Shown here one piece after another: positions 12,572 to 24,040 of a DNA stretch of 64,000 nucleotides. How positions within the stretch are numbered: the stretch's first letter is position 1; every line of letters begins with the position of its first letter. A model generated the notes under the pieces. It worked only from the letters and a program-made list of their open reading frames with translations. It searched no databases and was not told where the DNA came from. A program made the translations under genes and the position numbers. The stretch is from Spongilla lacustris (taxonomy: Eukaryota; Porifera; Demospongiae; Spongillida; Spongillidae): NCBI GenBank assembly GCA_949361645.1, contig OX442416.1, positions 2,281,430-2,345,429 on the forward strand. Reading direction: 5' to 3'.

Positions 12572-13697
12572 ATGTCTAGCGAATCTGAGTCAGAAGATTA
12601 GCTAATTGAGCAAGCGTATGACTACAAAGTACCCCGAAGGATGAACAACAAGAGGGCCATAAGAAGGAAAGCGGATAAGATTGTTTTACAGAATGGCGAA
12701 GTGTGCATGAAAAAGAAGACGAAAGGGACGAACGAGGTACATGAAATTATAAAAACTAAATTCGTGCCTATTGCTAGTGCGAAAATGATCGGCACAGGTG
12801 GTATAGAGCTCTCGGAATATACATGTACATGCATACAATAGCGATTGATGCCCATGCATGAATTTAATAGCTGGATGTTGTCTTTATGCACTGTGCATGC
12901 GATTAGCTGCATGTATTAAGCATTTTGATTTGCAAAGCCACTTTGCTGAACACTTAATTCTTATCTCAACTCATAGTTTGTAATGTTGATCTTTGTGATA
13001 CGCGTCTGAGAAACTAAAGATCCTACATGCCTGTCATTCTGACCTCATCTGGGCATTAAAAGAACAATCAAAAGAATCAGAGAGTGATTCACATGGAAAG
13101 GGCTGAACAAAGAAGTTATTGAATTGGTAGGCAAAATGAGATCAATATGTATGGTTATGCACTTCTTCATATATTTAAATATCATCCTGTAAAGTTTGTC
13201 AAATGAATTCTGCACAAATGACAGTTAAACCTACTGAACTGCATCATGTACCTGTACATACAACATGGTATCATGTAGCCATTGATTTCATTGGGCCCAT
13301 TTCACCTATTTCATTATCAGGAAACAGGTGTGCCAATAGGTGTATAATATATTTATTAATATTATATACACTGTATTAGTTTTGAAGAAAATGCAATGTT
13401 TTGGCATTTCAAGAAGGAAATGGATACGTTGAAGGTAAAAAAAAATGTGTTCATTAATACCCTTCCCTCCTCTCCATAGCCAGATCTCATTGCCATCATC
13501 AATGGTGTCACTAGCTCACAGCTGCTGGCATTGTAACAAACAGGCGAAAAGTGCAGTTCGTCCTGGATATGACTACGGGCCAATTAAAACATTACCCGAT
13601 CACTTGGTTAGTAAAGTAGTAGTTATTCTACAGGTTAACTACTAGTTCATTAGGGATTTACTGGTACTCATACATATATTCTATTTTGCTCATTACA

Positions 13698-13777
<80 letters not shown>

Positions 13778-15230
13778 TTTCACACATACATTATCATTTC
13801 AATATAGCAAGGACATTTTCTCATATGGCCACTATTACTAGTATATGCTCTGCGTGGATATGGTTTTTCATATCTTTATGAAGTCCTCTTTCCAGAGATG
13901 TGCTCACACATCACTATTTACCTTATAGAGTGTTTTTAAAAATGCCTACATGTTCCATCAGTTCTTAAACGGAATGAATAATATGGAAGGTGCTGAGCAT
14001 CCAACCTCACCACCACTGCAAGACTTGGTTGGCTGTGTATCAACAAAGATTGATGTTGAACACGATCAAGTGAAGCTTCAAAGATGAGAAAGTCATGCAA
14101 GAAATTTTGTGGTGCATTGTGGGTATAATAAAAACTATTTCATCAAAGCCAGGGTCAGGGATTTACCACTCCCAACCCTACTCACCCCCTGGTTTGTAAA
14201 CATGAGCGGTGTCACAATTAATTAGTCAGGCGGGCCAACACCATTTAATAAACTTCACTGCAGTATGGAGGGAAGACTATTTTTTTCTTCTCATTTCCAT
14301 ATCAATAACTATCTATTATGAAACCAACCCACTGTTGTGAACTTGGTGGTAAATCTCTTACTAAGCTATACAGCTGTATCATTAAATTAATACCATGCAT
14401 GCTCACCACTGTAATAAGAGAAAATAATGGCTTTGCACATCTAAATGAAAGAACTCGTTTGAAATAGCATGGTGCATGGAACAATTTATAGCTAATCCAC
14501 TGTAATGATCATTTTCTCTTACCTATAGAAACAAGCCTTCATTATTGGATACTGTCTCTGAATTTACTTCCTGAGGACCACAAGGATATCATGGAAAGAA
14601 AATGGCTGACAATGTCATCATTGCTGCACAGAAGCTATTGAAGGCCAAACATAGCACCATTGGTGGACTTCAGAACACTTTGTTAGCACAGAACATGCAA
14701 TTTCAGATCAAAACAGGAAGGTTTGTCCAAATCTTGAATGTATCCGAGAGTCACTGGATAACAATAGCTAATGTTGGATGTGTTCAAGGAGAGGTTTTGA
14801 GTGAAATCCACCAAACTGTTTTTGCTGTGTGTGTTTGATAGCATGGGGCATACTGACCTAACCCAAGAGGTCAAGCAGCAATTTGCTGCTTTGATTTTAA
14901 CTCCAACTAACAAAATCAAACACATGTTTCAATCAGTTCAAAGACAAAGGGATTCTAACAATTGTGGAGCATTTGCCATTGCGTTTGCAGCATTTATTTG
15001 CTTTTCAGCAAGTCCTAGCAATTTATTATACAATTAGGCTTGTTTGAGACACTACCTTGTTAAATGTTTCATGTCTGGAACCATGGAGCCATTTCTGATC
15101 TGGCAAAAGAAAAGAAGGCGCAACGACCTTACTGTCACGTACAGTATATGTCGTTTACTGCAGCTGCAGGCTAGCCACAATTTGATAGCTACCTGCATTT
15201 CCTCCGCATCCAAGTGAAGACCTAAGCCTG
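12572..15230 (+). pseudogene. Decayed transposon: H2C2 integrase plus Ulp1-like protease
   Basis: Broken remains of a transposon polyprotein that joins a retroviral-type integrase to a C48 (Ulp1-like) cysteine protease, as in Ginger-type elements. In order: start at 12572 with a stop after nine codons, then a basic stretch (KRAIRRKADKIV); about 13015-13135, a damaged zinc-binding H2C2 region (ACHSDLIW, then WKGLNKEVIELVGK); about 13228-13325, the start of the catalytic core (WYHVAIDFIGPIS); 14602-15110, the protease domain (ESHWITIANVGC with the catalytic His, VFDSMG with the Asp, RDSNNCGAFAIAFA with the Gln/Cys region), then CLRHYLVKCFMSGTMEPF. A frame change lies near 14830 and an in-frame TAG at about 15036-15038. 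A CA microsatellite interrupts it. Not functional. Confidence 0.75.
13701..13777. repeat. (CA)n microsatellite
   Basis: Nearly pure CA repeat inside the decayed integrase transposon. Confidence 0.95.
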
Positions 15231-15730
15231 GTGATGGAACTGCTAGAAGCCAGGATGATGCATGAGGGGAGGACACAGAGAGCAGCTTTGCTTTGTCAGC
15301 AGTGCAACTTTTGCTGTAAAGATGTTTTTTCTAACTTGGATGAAAGAACATTCTGTCTATGAGGGTGATTAGCAGCTTTGCTGACAGATAAAGTTTCTTC
15401 TGGGCTGACACTGGCATTGAAGGTGTTTAGCATTGCTTCAAAAATGTGACACATTCGATTATGCTTACCCAATATCGGCCTTCCATCCAGCTAGAGAAGA
15501 TTTAGATTTATGCATGTACCACAGTTCGTTATGCAAAGAGTATAGTTGTCCCAATTATCTATAGTTATGCATAAATAAGCCGGTTTGATCATAGATCGCT
15601 GAAGCTGCGAACCAACCTTTTCCCGCCTTCAGTTGAGTAATTTTACGCGTGCGTCTAACATATGTAGTTAGCTTCAAAGCTTTGGCCTACATGTAAACAC
15701 AAGGACTTAATTAAAACGTTCTAGGAACGT

Positions 15731-16030
15731 GCATAAATTATTGTGGGGAGGGGACACTTTTTCCGCGGGGGAGGGGGACATTTTTCGTAGGTAAGCCCTT
15801 TGTACCTAGAAACGAATGTCCGGGGGGACACTTTTTCCAGGGGAATAGCCATTCCTCCGACAGGGGGGCAATTGCATGCATGATAGAGGCGGCATAAAGC
15901 ATGTGGTTTGATGTAAAGCGATTCAATTGATAACACAGGGAACTCGGTTCCCCCTCCCCCAATTTTCGGTCCGGAGGACCGGTTCCTAGGGAACTCGGTC
16001 CCCCCCGGACCGACTTCTAGGGATTTGAGT

Positions 16031-16063
<33 letters not shown>

Positions 16064-16071
16064 GAAATCCC
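15731..16071. repeat. GC-rich repeat block ending in a 39-G run
   Basis: Repeated phrases (GGGGACACTTTTTCC three times; GGAACTCGGT twice; GGTCCGGAGGACCGG palindrome) end in an unbroken G run at 16033-16071. Proline-rich frames on the minus strand come from this G run. It looks like a decayed element of unknown type. Confidence 0.6.
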
Positions 16072-16399
16072 AAAATAAAATTTAAAAACGAACACGAAGG
16101 AAAACAAAGCATGCGTTCTTCTAGCTCACTTGAATAGTTCAACAGCACGCCAGAGTGAACGTAACTTATTAACGGTTTTATCGATCGATTACTAGTTCCA
16201 ACACTTTTATCCACTAATTTTATACAGTGTGAACAGTCGTACGCGTTCAAATTAGCTTCCAAATGTTCTAAATAATAAACTACAGCTTCCTCATAGTTCA
16301 TAGCTGCGTTGCTTTTGCGCAATAACAAAATAATCAACTGAGAAAGAAAATAATAATTATGTAATGCAAGCTCATCTTGCACGCATACTTCGGGTTATA

Positions 16400-17523
16400 T
16401 AGAGCAGATCCCATGCAATTGTTAAAGCATTCAGTCCATCGGCACCCTCATCGATTGCGATGCCACATAGAAAGTGCCTGACTGCGTCAACCTGTACGTG
16501 TTACAAAATACATTTGCACAATAACGGTGATGTCAAGTAACTTGCCAATTCATTGCTGCCAAGTACATGGCCACAAGTGCAGTAGTTTTTCAACATTGCG
16601 TACTTGGAGGAAGTACATGTACGCTTGGTATAGTTGTACATGATAGGGTACTTATTTGCAATATTTTTTGCACTCGATTTTGCAACAAAAATCGATAAAT
16701 AAAAAAGGATACTGTTCTTTTGTGCAAATCTTTCGAAGATAATAAAATGCTCAGTATTTCATGCATTTTTTCACTGAAAATGATTCTAACCTCGCTGTTG
16801 TGACATATGGTAATGATATAATTAGCTCTTTTAAAGACAGCTTTTTATAACTACATAAAAATGAATGTATAATGTACATGTATAAAACATGAACACACTT
16901 ACATATCAACAAACAAAGGTAGCTAGTGGTTTCTTCCACAGTCTTAGTTTCATAGCTTCCTTCTCGTAGTAACACCTTGCAGGCAGAGGGTCAACAGGGC
17001 TAACATCCTCTGGCTTTGGATGTTGGAAACAGATCCTTATAGTTGAATGAATGGCCTGCCAAGAAGTTTTAAAATAATGTGTACATGCAAGAAATTTTAT
17101 GCCCACTATCAACAGTTTGAAGTCTTGAAGCACCTTTTTGTCCAGCTGATGTAATCTGCTATTTGAAGATTAGAGTACATTACAACTAACAGTTATTATA
17201 TTATACTCTCTTATTAAAGGCTTCTTTGATTTCATCTGATACACAAATCGAAGATATAAATGTCAGCACATTGCCACTCAAATTATAATGACAATTATAA
17301 AGGTATGCTCATTAACAGCTCATGCCTCACGTTCACCAATGAATCAATCTCACTGCCAACCATGACCGCAGCAAGGTACTTGATGTCTATATGCTTGAAG
17401 TTCAGGTCAATTAGCTACAATTGTAGTATAACTTACTGCAAAATTTAGTGGATGCTTTGTGAAAAAACAGTCTGCAAACTGCAAGAAGGCCAGCATGCAA
17501 TTAAACCTTGTAGCATCACTTGT
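16400..17523 (-). CDS. Unrecognised candidate gene, several splice-bounded frames
   Basis: I do not recognise this product. On the minus strand four stretches are open, rich in ordinary residues and mostly bounded by splice signals. (a) 17523-17437, containing CMLAFLQFADCFFTKHPL and ending at GTAAGT. (b) 17414-17331, containing FKHIDIKYLAAVMVGSEID and ending at GTGAGG. (c) 17145 down to about 17107 (LDKKVLQDFKLLI), then about 17051-16979 after a GGCAG acceptor (AIHSTIRICFQHPKPEDV). (d) about 16493-16377 after TACAG (VDAVRHFLCGIAIDEGADG), ending in a stop. Phases a-b and b-c agree, but the apparent a-b intron is only 22 bases, and I could not join c to d. It could be a small real gene, a gene fragment or chance. 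Confidence 0.25.
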
Positions 17524-17892
17524 TTACAGCATTTGTCTGCCTTATAGAACAGGCCTATTTGTTTAGCTCATGCAGACACAAGCATGCAATAAGTTACATT
17601 GCGCTTTTCTATGGTCCACAATGATAGATCAATCTGCACTAAATACTGATTGTAGTAATCTTGAGTCAAGATATTTCTATATTACTAGAAGAGTAGTGAA
17701 AAATGATCAATTATCCGGTACTGTCGACAAAATGAACAAGAATACACCTTGTGACATCTAATGCATTGCTGTTTTCTCTGCTATAGAAATCACCAGGAGA
17801 AATATAGTTACTCTTCAGTATTGGAGAATCAGCAGCACCAGGATTGTCATTGGGATACAGCCAAACCAATGATCTATCCATATACATATATG

Positions 17893-18650
17893 GAGAAAGG
17901 TGCATCCTCGTGGTTATCTGTACTTCCTTTGGACGAGTTTGGTTTCTCTCTGCATAAGGGTGAATTTCAAGGTGAGGTATGGCTGGAGTCTCCCAAATGT
18001 GTCGTCATCTTGTACCTGTGGTATGTCATTCTCTGTTGGCCATGCAATGACGTGCAACTTGGGCGGCTTTCCAACAATTCGCCATAACGAGATTCGAGAT
18101 CTCACTGCTTCCTTGTTATCAGAAGTGTGCCACAATGTTGTCATTGAACCTCACGTACAACCACTGAATGGTGAAGGCTTTCAACACAAATCTGCCAACA
18201 CTGATGAAAATTCATGTCTCGATATATGTGCCAGGGGTTTTGGAATCGTGGTCAGGATGCTTATTTTGATGTAAGGGTTATCCACCCTAATGCTCCAAGC
18301 TACTGTTCCATGGACTTGCCAGCAGTATACCACAGACATGAATCGGAAAAAAAGAGACAATATAGTCAACGGGTGAAAGAGGTGGAGCATGGAGTCTTTA
18401 CACCATTGGTTTTAGCATAACAGGAGGAATGGCTCGTGAGTGTTCAATGTTTTACTGGCATTTGGCAGACATGATTTCCATCAAGCAGGAAAAACCTTAT
18501 TCTCTTCAGTGCAGTTAGCTGGCTATGCACTCGACTCTCTTATGCTTCTCTTCGTGCTGCTGTCTTGCATTCGTGGAAGCAGATCATCACAATACCACCC
18601 TATTTACGAACATTACCTTACCCTTGCCACTGTTGAGGGTAAGATACCAT
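17893..18650 (+). pseudogene. Non-LTR retrotransposon 3' region, decayed
   Basis: Matches the C-terminal part, downstream of the reverse transcriptase, of non-LTR retrotransposons common in sponges and corals. Successive blocks: ASSWLSVLPLDEFGFSLHKG, a Cys/His cluster (CTCGMSFSVGHAMTC), FPTIRHNEIRDLTASLLSEV, IEPHVQPLNGEGF, YFDVRVIHPNAPS, VKEVEHGVFTPLV, then FVLLSCIRGSRSS. The blocks are spread over all three frames with stops between them, so the copy is dead. No reverse transcriptase core is found upstream. Confidence 0.7.
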
Positions 18651-18765
18651 CCTTACATGTAGTCTAATAATCTATCAGCAACACTTTTGTTTTTATGCAT
18701 TGTTTTTGTATAATATGCGTAACTTTTATCTTGTGAATATCACCATTAAAATAAAAAAGACCTGC

Positions 18766-19080
18766 AAACATGGTGGTGATGCTGTTCTAAGGAACAACAA
18801 GCTAAGGGACATTCTGGTTGAGTCATTCCACCGGGCCCACATTCATGTTCAATTTGAAGCTGGTTCTGGTCTCAGCTAGGATCATTCTCACTCCCGGCAA
18901 GCTGACATCCTAGTTTTTGACTGGGATCAAGGTAAGCCTGCAGCTCTGGACCTGACTGTCGTTTCACCGCTCCATGCAAACATTTTAAAGAAGCGGGTAT
19001 GACAGCTGGTGCAGCAGCTCAGGCTGCTGAGGTGAGGAAGCACACAGCCAATGGTCTTAAATTGCTCGTGATCATGAATA
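18766..19080 (+). pseudogene. Second non-LTR retrotransposon tail, decayed
   Basis: A different retroelement tail: CKHGGDAVLRNNKLRDILVE, then HSRQADILVFDWDQGKPAAL and DLTVVSPLHANIL, then an Ala-rich GAAAQAAEVRKHTAN, with one stop and a frame change. The family normally continues with a block like the one found on the opposite strand at 20591-20935. Confidence 0.6.
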
Positions 19081-20590
19081 GAATTGATATCAGTGCTAAT
19101 AAGGCATCAGATGGCTTAGAGCTTGTTATGCAACTTCAACATGTTGAACGAAATGTTAGAAAAGCCTGACTCAGAACAATTTTTAAATGTTGAAAGTATA
19201 TTGTAAGAATGCCTTACATGCATGTACCTTTTACGTTCTGAAAGGTAATTTTACTTAGTAACATGTAAATACTTCTTAGACTGTACATTTTGTTGTGCCT
19301 ATAAGTAAATTTTGCATGGTCAATTTTTTAGGGATTCCTCTATTTTTCTGTGGCATCAGGCCAATTGGCTAAAATGGTCATTCTTTTTGTGCATGCAGGA
19401 CTGCTTTTGGGGACGTTGTGTTTTCATGTTTGTGTAGGTACTCCTTTGGCACTCGATTTCTGGCTTGGGTTCTTTCCAGGATTTCTCTTACATGGTATCA
19501 GTTGTGAAATGTACACTGTAAAACATGCCTGTCAGCTGTTCAGGTATATTGTAGGCTACCTGACAGAAAGGTCAAAAGTGGCCATTCTGATTTAAATTTG
19601 AGCAATGAAGCCAGCATTGACACACAATGAATATCTCTAATTGTAGGAAAAGGAATAACTTACAATTTCAACAGTTCAAACAGTTGAACGAAATGATGGC
19701 AACACTATGTAGTTGCTCACTAGAGGTATCAGTGTTAATCTTGAACAGTTTCTCTATTCGACTTCATGCAATTTCAAGACCAGGCATCACAAGAAGGCTT
19801 TCCTGCATTGAAATCGCTTGTATTTTTTTTAATTGATTCACAGTTTTTATTGTTTGACTTCATATAGCTGTGATGATTCAAAATTATCCTTTAATGCTGC
19901 ATGGCTACTAACCCATGCATTTCGTCTGATGGCAACAATTACTCTGTTGGCAGTAACAACAAGCAGCAGTTGACTTTCCTGGCTGGAAGGTGAGTGCTTT
20001 CCATTCATCTTAATCCCATCTGGAGAGCTGTGCTCCTATTTGACCTGCATGTACTATTAATAATCCCTTCTTTCACATACATGTATTTTTAAAAGTCACT
20101 CAGCAGGCCTTTGGGCTTTGTGTTTTCATCATACATTGTTCATTGGAGTGTATTTGATGAAGTAGGTCATAGGGTCAGGATAGAATAGGTAGCTTTGGTT
20201 AGAACAATGATGCTGTATAATTAAACAGTTCTGCTATCCTCTGTACAACTGTCCTTGCATTTGCTGTAAATGTAAATGTTTATGAAGACTGCTATGTGAT
20301 GATAGAGGAGTTGCACCTGATGTTACGCGCGTCTTACAATCTCCATTGTTATTGAGATAGCAAGGAAGCTGTAAACATAATCTTCAGCCTCACTCCCAAT
20401 TGAAGACTCTAGAAAGATAGTAGCCAGTTGTGTTGTAAAGACAAAACACTCAGTTGAACATTCTATACCATGTTGTAATAATATTTTTGCACTTCAATAC
20501 TGAATGGTTTATTGCAACGGTTACAGTTATACAGACTATACATAATACACATATACAATACAAACAAAAGGACTAATATTACAATAAGTT

Positions 20591-20935
20591 CTATGGATCT
20601 TCCACAGATGATCCTGCTCGAGACAGGAGTGCCCGTGCGTTGGCTCGTATCAAAGTCAGGCTAAGCCTGCCATACAATAGACAGGTAGCTTGGGACTTGG
20701 AGCAATTTCCCCTGGTGGCTAGGCGAGAGGCAAGGCATGATAACATTTGTATGGCTTCTGCACCACAGCACCCATAAGTCTCCACTGCTATGGGGATACA
20801 TGTCCAGCCTAGCTCAGAGCACTTGGCATCATTAGCATTATGGTTTAAGTAACAAAAAGTTCTGGTCTTAGCATAAAGCATTTTGAAAATAGCAAGTGAG
20901 AACTGGTCAAAATAGAACCCAGGTGATATGTACAA
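20591..20935 (-). pseudogene. Non-LTR retrotransposon C-terminal fragment (copy A)
   Basis: The minus-strand frame contains NDAKCSELGWTCIPIAVETY and then a Leu/Arg-rich helix (LYGRLSLTLIRANARALL), the usual C-terminus of the element type whose preceding part lies on the plus strand at 18766-19080. Upstream residues are not related. It is a fragment only, and the same fragment is in duplication copy B. Confidence 0.65.
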
Positions 20936-22257
20936 TGCTCATAGAACTTAGTGAGAACAGTTATATGCAAGCAACATGTTATTAAAGCTGAATGTCAAGT
21001 TTACATTGGGTAATTGTGCTCCATAACCATTATTGTTTTTGAAACACAAGCGTGCAAGCACTTAAGCACATGTAGTAAAATACACAAAACACAAATCAGA
21101 GGCACTCTTGCACCATTTATCACATCCTTGCTGATCTTGCACATACTCCCTCATTCTCCCATTATTTTACCCAGCTACATTGGAAGACTCCCATTTTATG
21201 ATCTCAATGTTGTAGCAACCTCATTCTATAAATACTTCGATAGTTGTCAATATACTCACATATATCATCAACAACTTCCAAATAATATGGGCTGCCATTA
21301 GCTCTATACACTAGTGCTAAAACATTGCCCTGTGCAGTTGTGCGTTAATGCATGATGTAACCCAATGCTTAACTCTAAGCAGTACAGCATTCCATGTCAA
21401 GACAGCGCCATATGTATAATCCTGCATGAGATAGTTGAAGGCCATATATGAATAATGATCAGGTATGTTATACACCCAGAGTACCAGGTAAGTATTACTG
21501 TGCATACCAAATATTAAGATCTGAGAAGTCACTCTTCTGGGAGAAGTCGCTTATTAGACACTGATTACATGAATAAAGTGTCGCATCGCTTATTATAGTA
21601 CATCTCAGTATTTTTTAAACACCCACTTTTGTTCTGATTCTGTCAATCACCAGCTACAGTCCAAAGCATGGGTCCACTTGTCTTGGATCAGTTTAGGATC
21701 ATACTGCGCAAATTTAGCTTTACCTAGAGGAAATATCAATTCAGTGGCATTGAAGTTGTACAATCAAGACGAATTGTATTCATGTAAAAAAGAAGTATTG
21801 AAGGTTACATGAGGCAGAAATTTTCATTGCCTGACTAATATTGATGGGTGAGGGGTGAAGCAATTACAAGTCTACACAGTGTTGTGTGTGCACTGATTAA
21901 CATGATCATCAATGATCAGTATGTCATTTGTGCGTGTTCATTGCAGTTACGTTACTGAACATTGTGTCTGTTCATCAGTTCAGAATTCACCTCTTAGCAG
22001 CCTGTGTCTACTTTTCTTGCAGTCTGGGCCAGTCTGGTTGGGGCAGTACCAACCCTTAGATATTGGTGTAGACGGCTTGCAGTTATAAACTTTTTAAAAC
22101 ATTGATATCATCATCATCATCATCAATTATTAATGTCATTCCGGTGTGTTGGGGTGGGGAAGAGGGGCACTTTACAAATGTTTTTTCTACATTTTAAGTT
22201 CATGAAATTCATTCCATATAAGGTAAACAGTTATAGCACACTCAGAGGTCGCGCGGG

Positions 22258-22265
22258 TATATAAA
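22258..22265 (+). promoter_or_regulatory. TATA box of saposin-like gene A
   Basis: TATATAAA lies 69 bases before the ATG inside a block (about 22205-22326) conserved in all three gene copies. Confidence 0.75.
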
Positions 22266-22326
22266 ACGTGATTCTAGCACTCACACACATTCTCCGCACT
22301 GGAAACAGTTCACCTGAAGTACCAAG

Positions 22327-23141
22327 ATGATGCTCGTAGGACTGGCCCTGTGCTTCGCGATGCTGACAGTATCGGCTACAGCTCTTCCTCGAGCTAAGGT
22401 ATACACATGCATACGCTATTCTTATTGCAACCACACGATGGGCATTATATAGTGATGCATGGTGTTGCGGCTGTTCATTGTAGGACTCTTTCGAGTATGA
22501 AGTTCGCTCGGAAGGTGAAATGGCCTGTCTTTCGTCCCTGAGCAACGCATACGAGTCTGCCGAGGTGATGCGCAGGTACTTGGCAGCAGCGTATTTGGAT
22601 CCCGCAAGCGACGAAGACACAGACTACGTGTACACTGCTGGGGTAAGTCCATCATGCATGTACTCTATACATACCGTATATATATTGTTTAAAAGTTAAA
22701 ACCCACTCTTTCTCTTGGTTACAGCTTTCATGCAGCCTTTGTCAGAAAGCCGTTCCTAAAGTCCTTTCTCTGGTCAACAAGAGGGGTTGCGGCTTTTTGT
22801 TTGGCCTCGAAATAGCAGCGGGTACGTGAAATCGGTTTTTACATGTATACCGCCGCCCTAACCGGTATGTTAACACATCATGCACATTTTTCGCACACAC
22901 TGCATGACGACATACATTTTTAGCATGCGAAGTACTTGGATTCGGCCCAGAAGATCCCCTGACCTGTAAGTCCATTGTATATTTATGCATCGCAGCCTAA
23001 CTTGTGATTGGATTCGCCATTCCTAACCCTATAGGGGCCTGCACTGGCCTCTTTATCGCCGGATGTAAAACGGCTTTATCCTATGTCGAACAGAAAGTTA
23101 CCAATCCAACCACGATATGCCATGCCCTGAATGTATGTTAA
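22327..23141 (+). CDS. Secreted saposin-B-like protein, copy A
   Basis: Five exons: 22327-22398, 22484-22642, 22725-22821, 22924-22965, 23035-23141 (TAA), all with GT-AG introns and agreeing phases, giving 158 residues. Residues 1-20 or so form a signal peptide (MMLVGLALCFAMLTVSATA). Residues 21-77 are an acidic linker with Cys39. Residues 78-158 resemble a saposin-B fold: C80-x2-C83, C99, C111, C126, C134, C152-x5-C158, ending NPTTICHALNVC much like the saposin C-terminus. Saposin-like proteins bind or disrupt lipids; some are lysosomal cofactors and some are pore-forming defence peptides. The domain has eight cysteines instead of the usual six. Probably exported through the ER. Family placement is by pattern, not search. 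Confidence 0.8.
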
Positions 23142-23662
23142 ATTCAGAAGCCCCTCCTCTGGATGATGCGCTGCTAATAGAATGCTAATGTCCTTTTTGT
23201 TTTTTAAAGCTGTACCTGTACTTTGCGATGCTCATGTGTACACAGTGTAGTATAGGTATTATACAATATACTGTAAGAAGTATATACGTTACTTACGCCA
23301 TAGTAAAGTTACGTTAATACAATAATATATCACGCGTTACGCGTATGAAGCGCATACAGTCCGATCTATCCAGATGTAGGAAGCGGGCGGCTATAGTTCG
23401 CAAAACTCTACGCAATCCGATTGCACGTGCATCCGGAGTTTGTACCACAGCGCTCGGATCCAACGTTTGCTAGCTCAGGGCAAGCCTATAGGATGTGCAA
23501 ATCCAAGCGGCTTTGCCGGCGCGTAACATACTATAATTTTTGAATCATTTTATCCTGCTATACTCATTATAGTAGTACTAGTTCCATTTTGCTGTATCAA
23601 GCACTAGTGCATCGTGTTACTACAAGTAGGACAGATATCAGTGTGCCATAGCCCTGTGATGC

Positions 23663-23724
23663 TAGTCTGACGTAGCCACACCCTCGCGCTTTGCAAAGCG
23701 CGATGGTGTGGCTACGTCAGACTA
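23663..23724. mobile_element. 62-bp palindromic insertion, 9-bp target duplication
   Basis: A palindrome with TAGTCTGACGTAGCCACACC ends, one or two mismatches and no interior, flanked on both sides by CTGTGATGC. Duplication copy B has a single CTGTGATGC at the matching place (about 33944-33952), so the empty site is visible. Termini match the 3980-4698 element. Confidence 0.9.
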
Positions 23725-23914
23725 CTGTGATGCGCAAGCCTGTATGGCAGCCAAGCATGTACCTGCAAGCTGACCTGCCCCATATGCATGTTTCATATAC
23801 CTAATACCCTCCCTAATTTCCTAACCAAGTTAAACAGATAAGCGCGTATTATTGGAGTGAAGGCTATTCACAGCTAGGCATGCAGGTGTTATATTTTTCG
23901 GGCAGGGGGTGTGA

Positions 23915-24040
23915 TTTAAGTTATAATTATAATTATATTATAATTATATATAATTATAATTATAATACATTATAATTATAATTATATATATAATTATAAT
24001 TATTATAATTATAATATATATATATATATATATATATCGC
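23915..24040. repeat. AT-rich palindromic tract
   Basis: Repeated TTATAATTATAA units followed by (TA)n, all self-complementary. Absent from the matching place in duplication copy B. Confidence 0.8.

Noticed and set aside
15721..16382. Minus-strand frames with poly-Pro
   Set aside because: The Pro runs come from the 39-G tract. The flanking residues match nothing I know, and the frame changes within the repeat block.
19627..19836. Frame KRNNLQFQQFKQLN shared with 29861-30082
   Set aside because: Present in both duplication copies only because the DNA is duplicated; the ends differ, and no splice or family support is visible.
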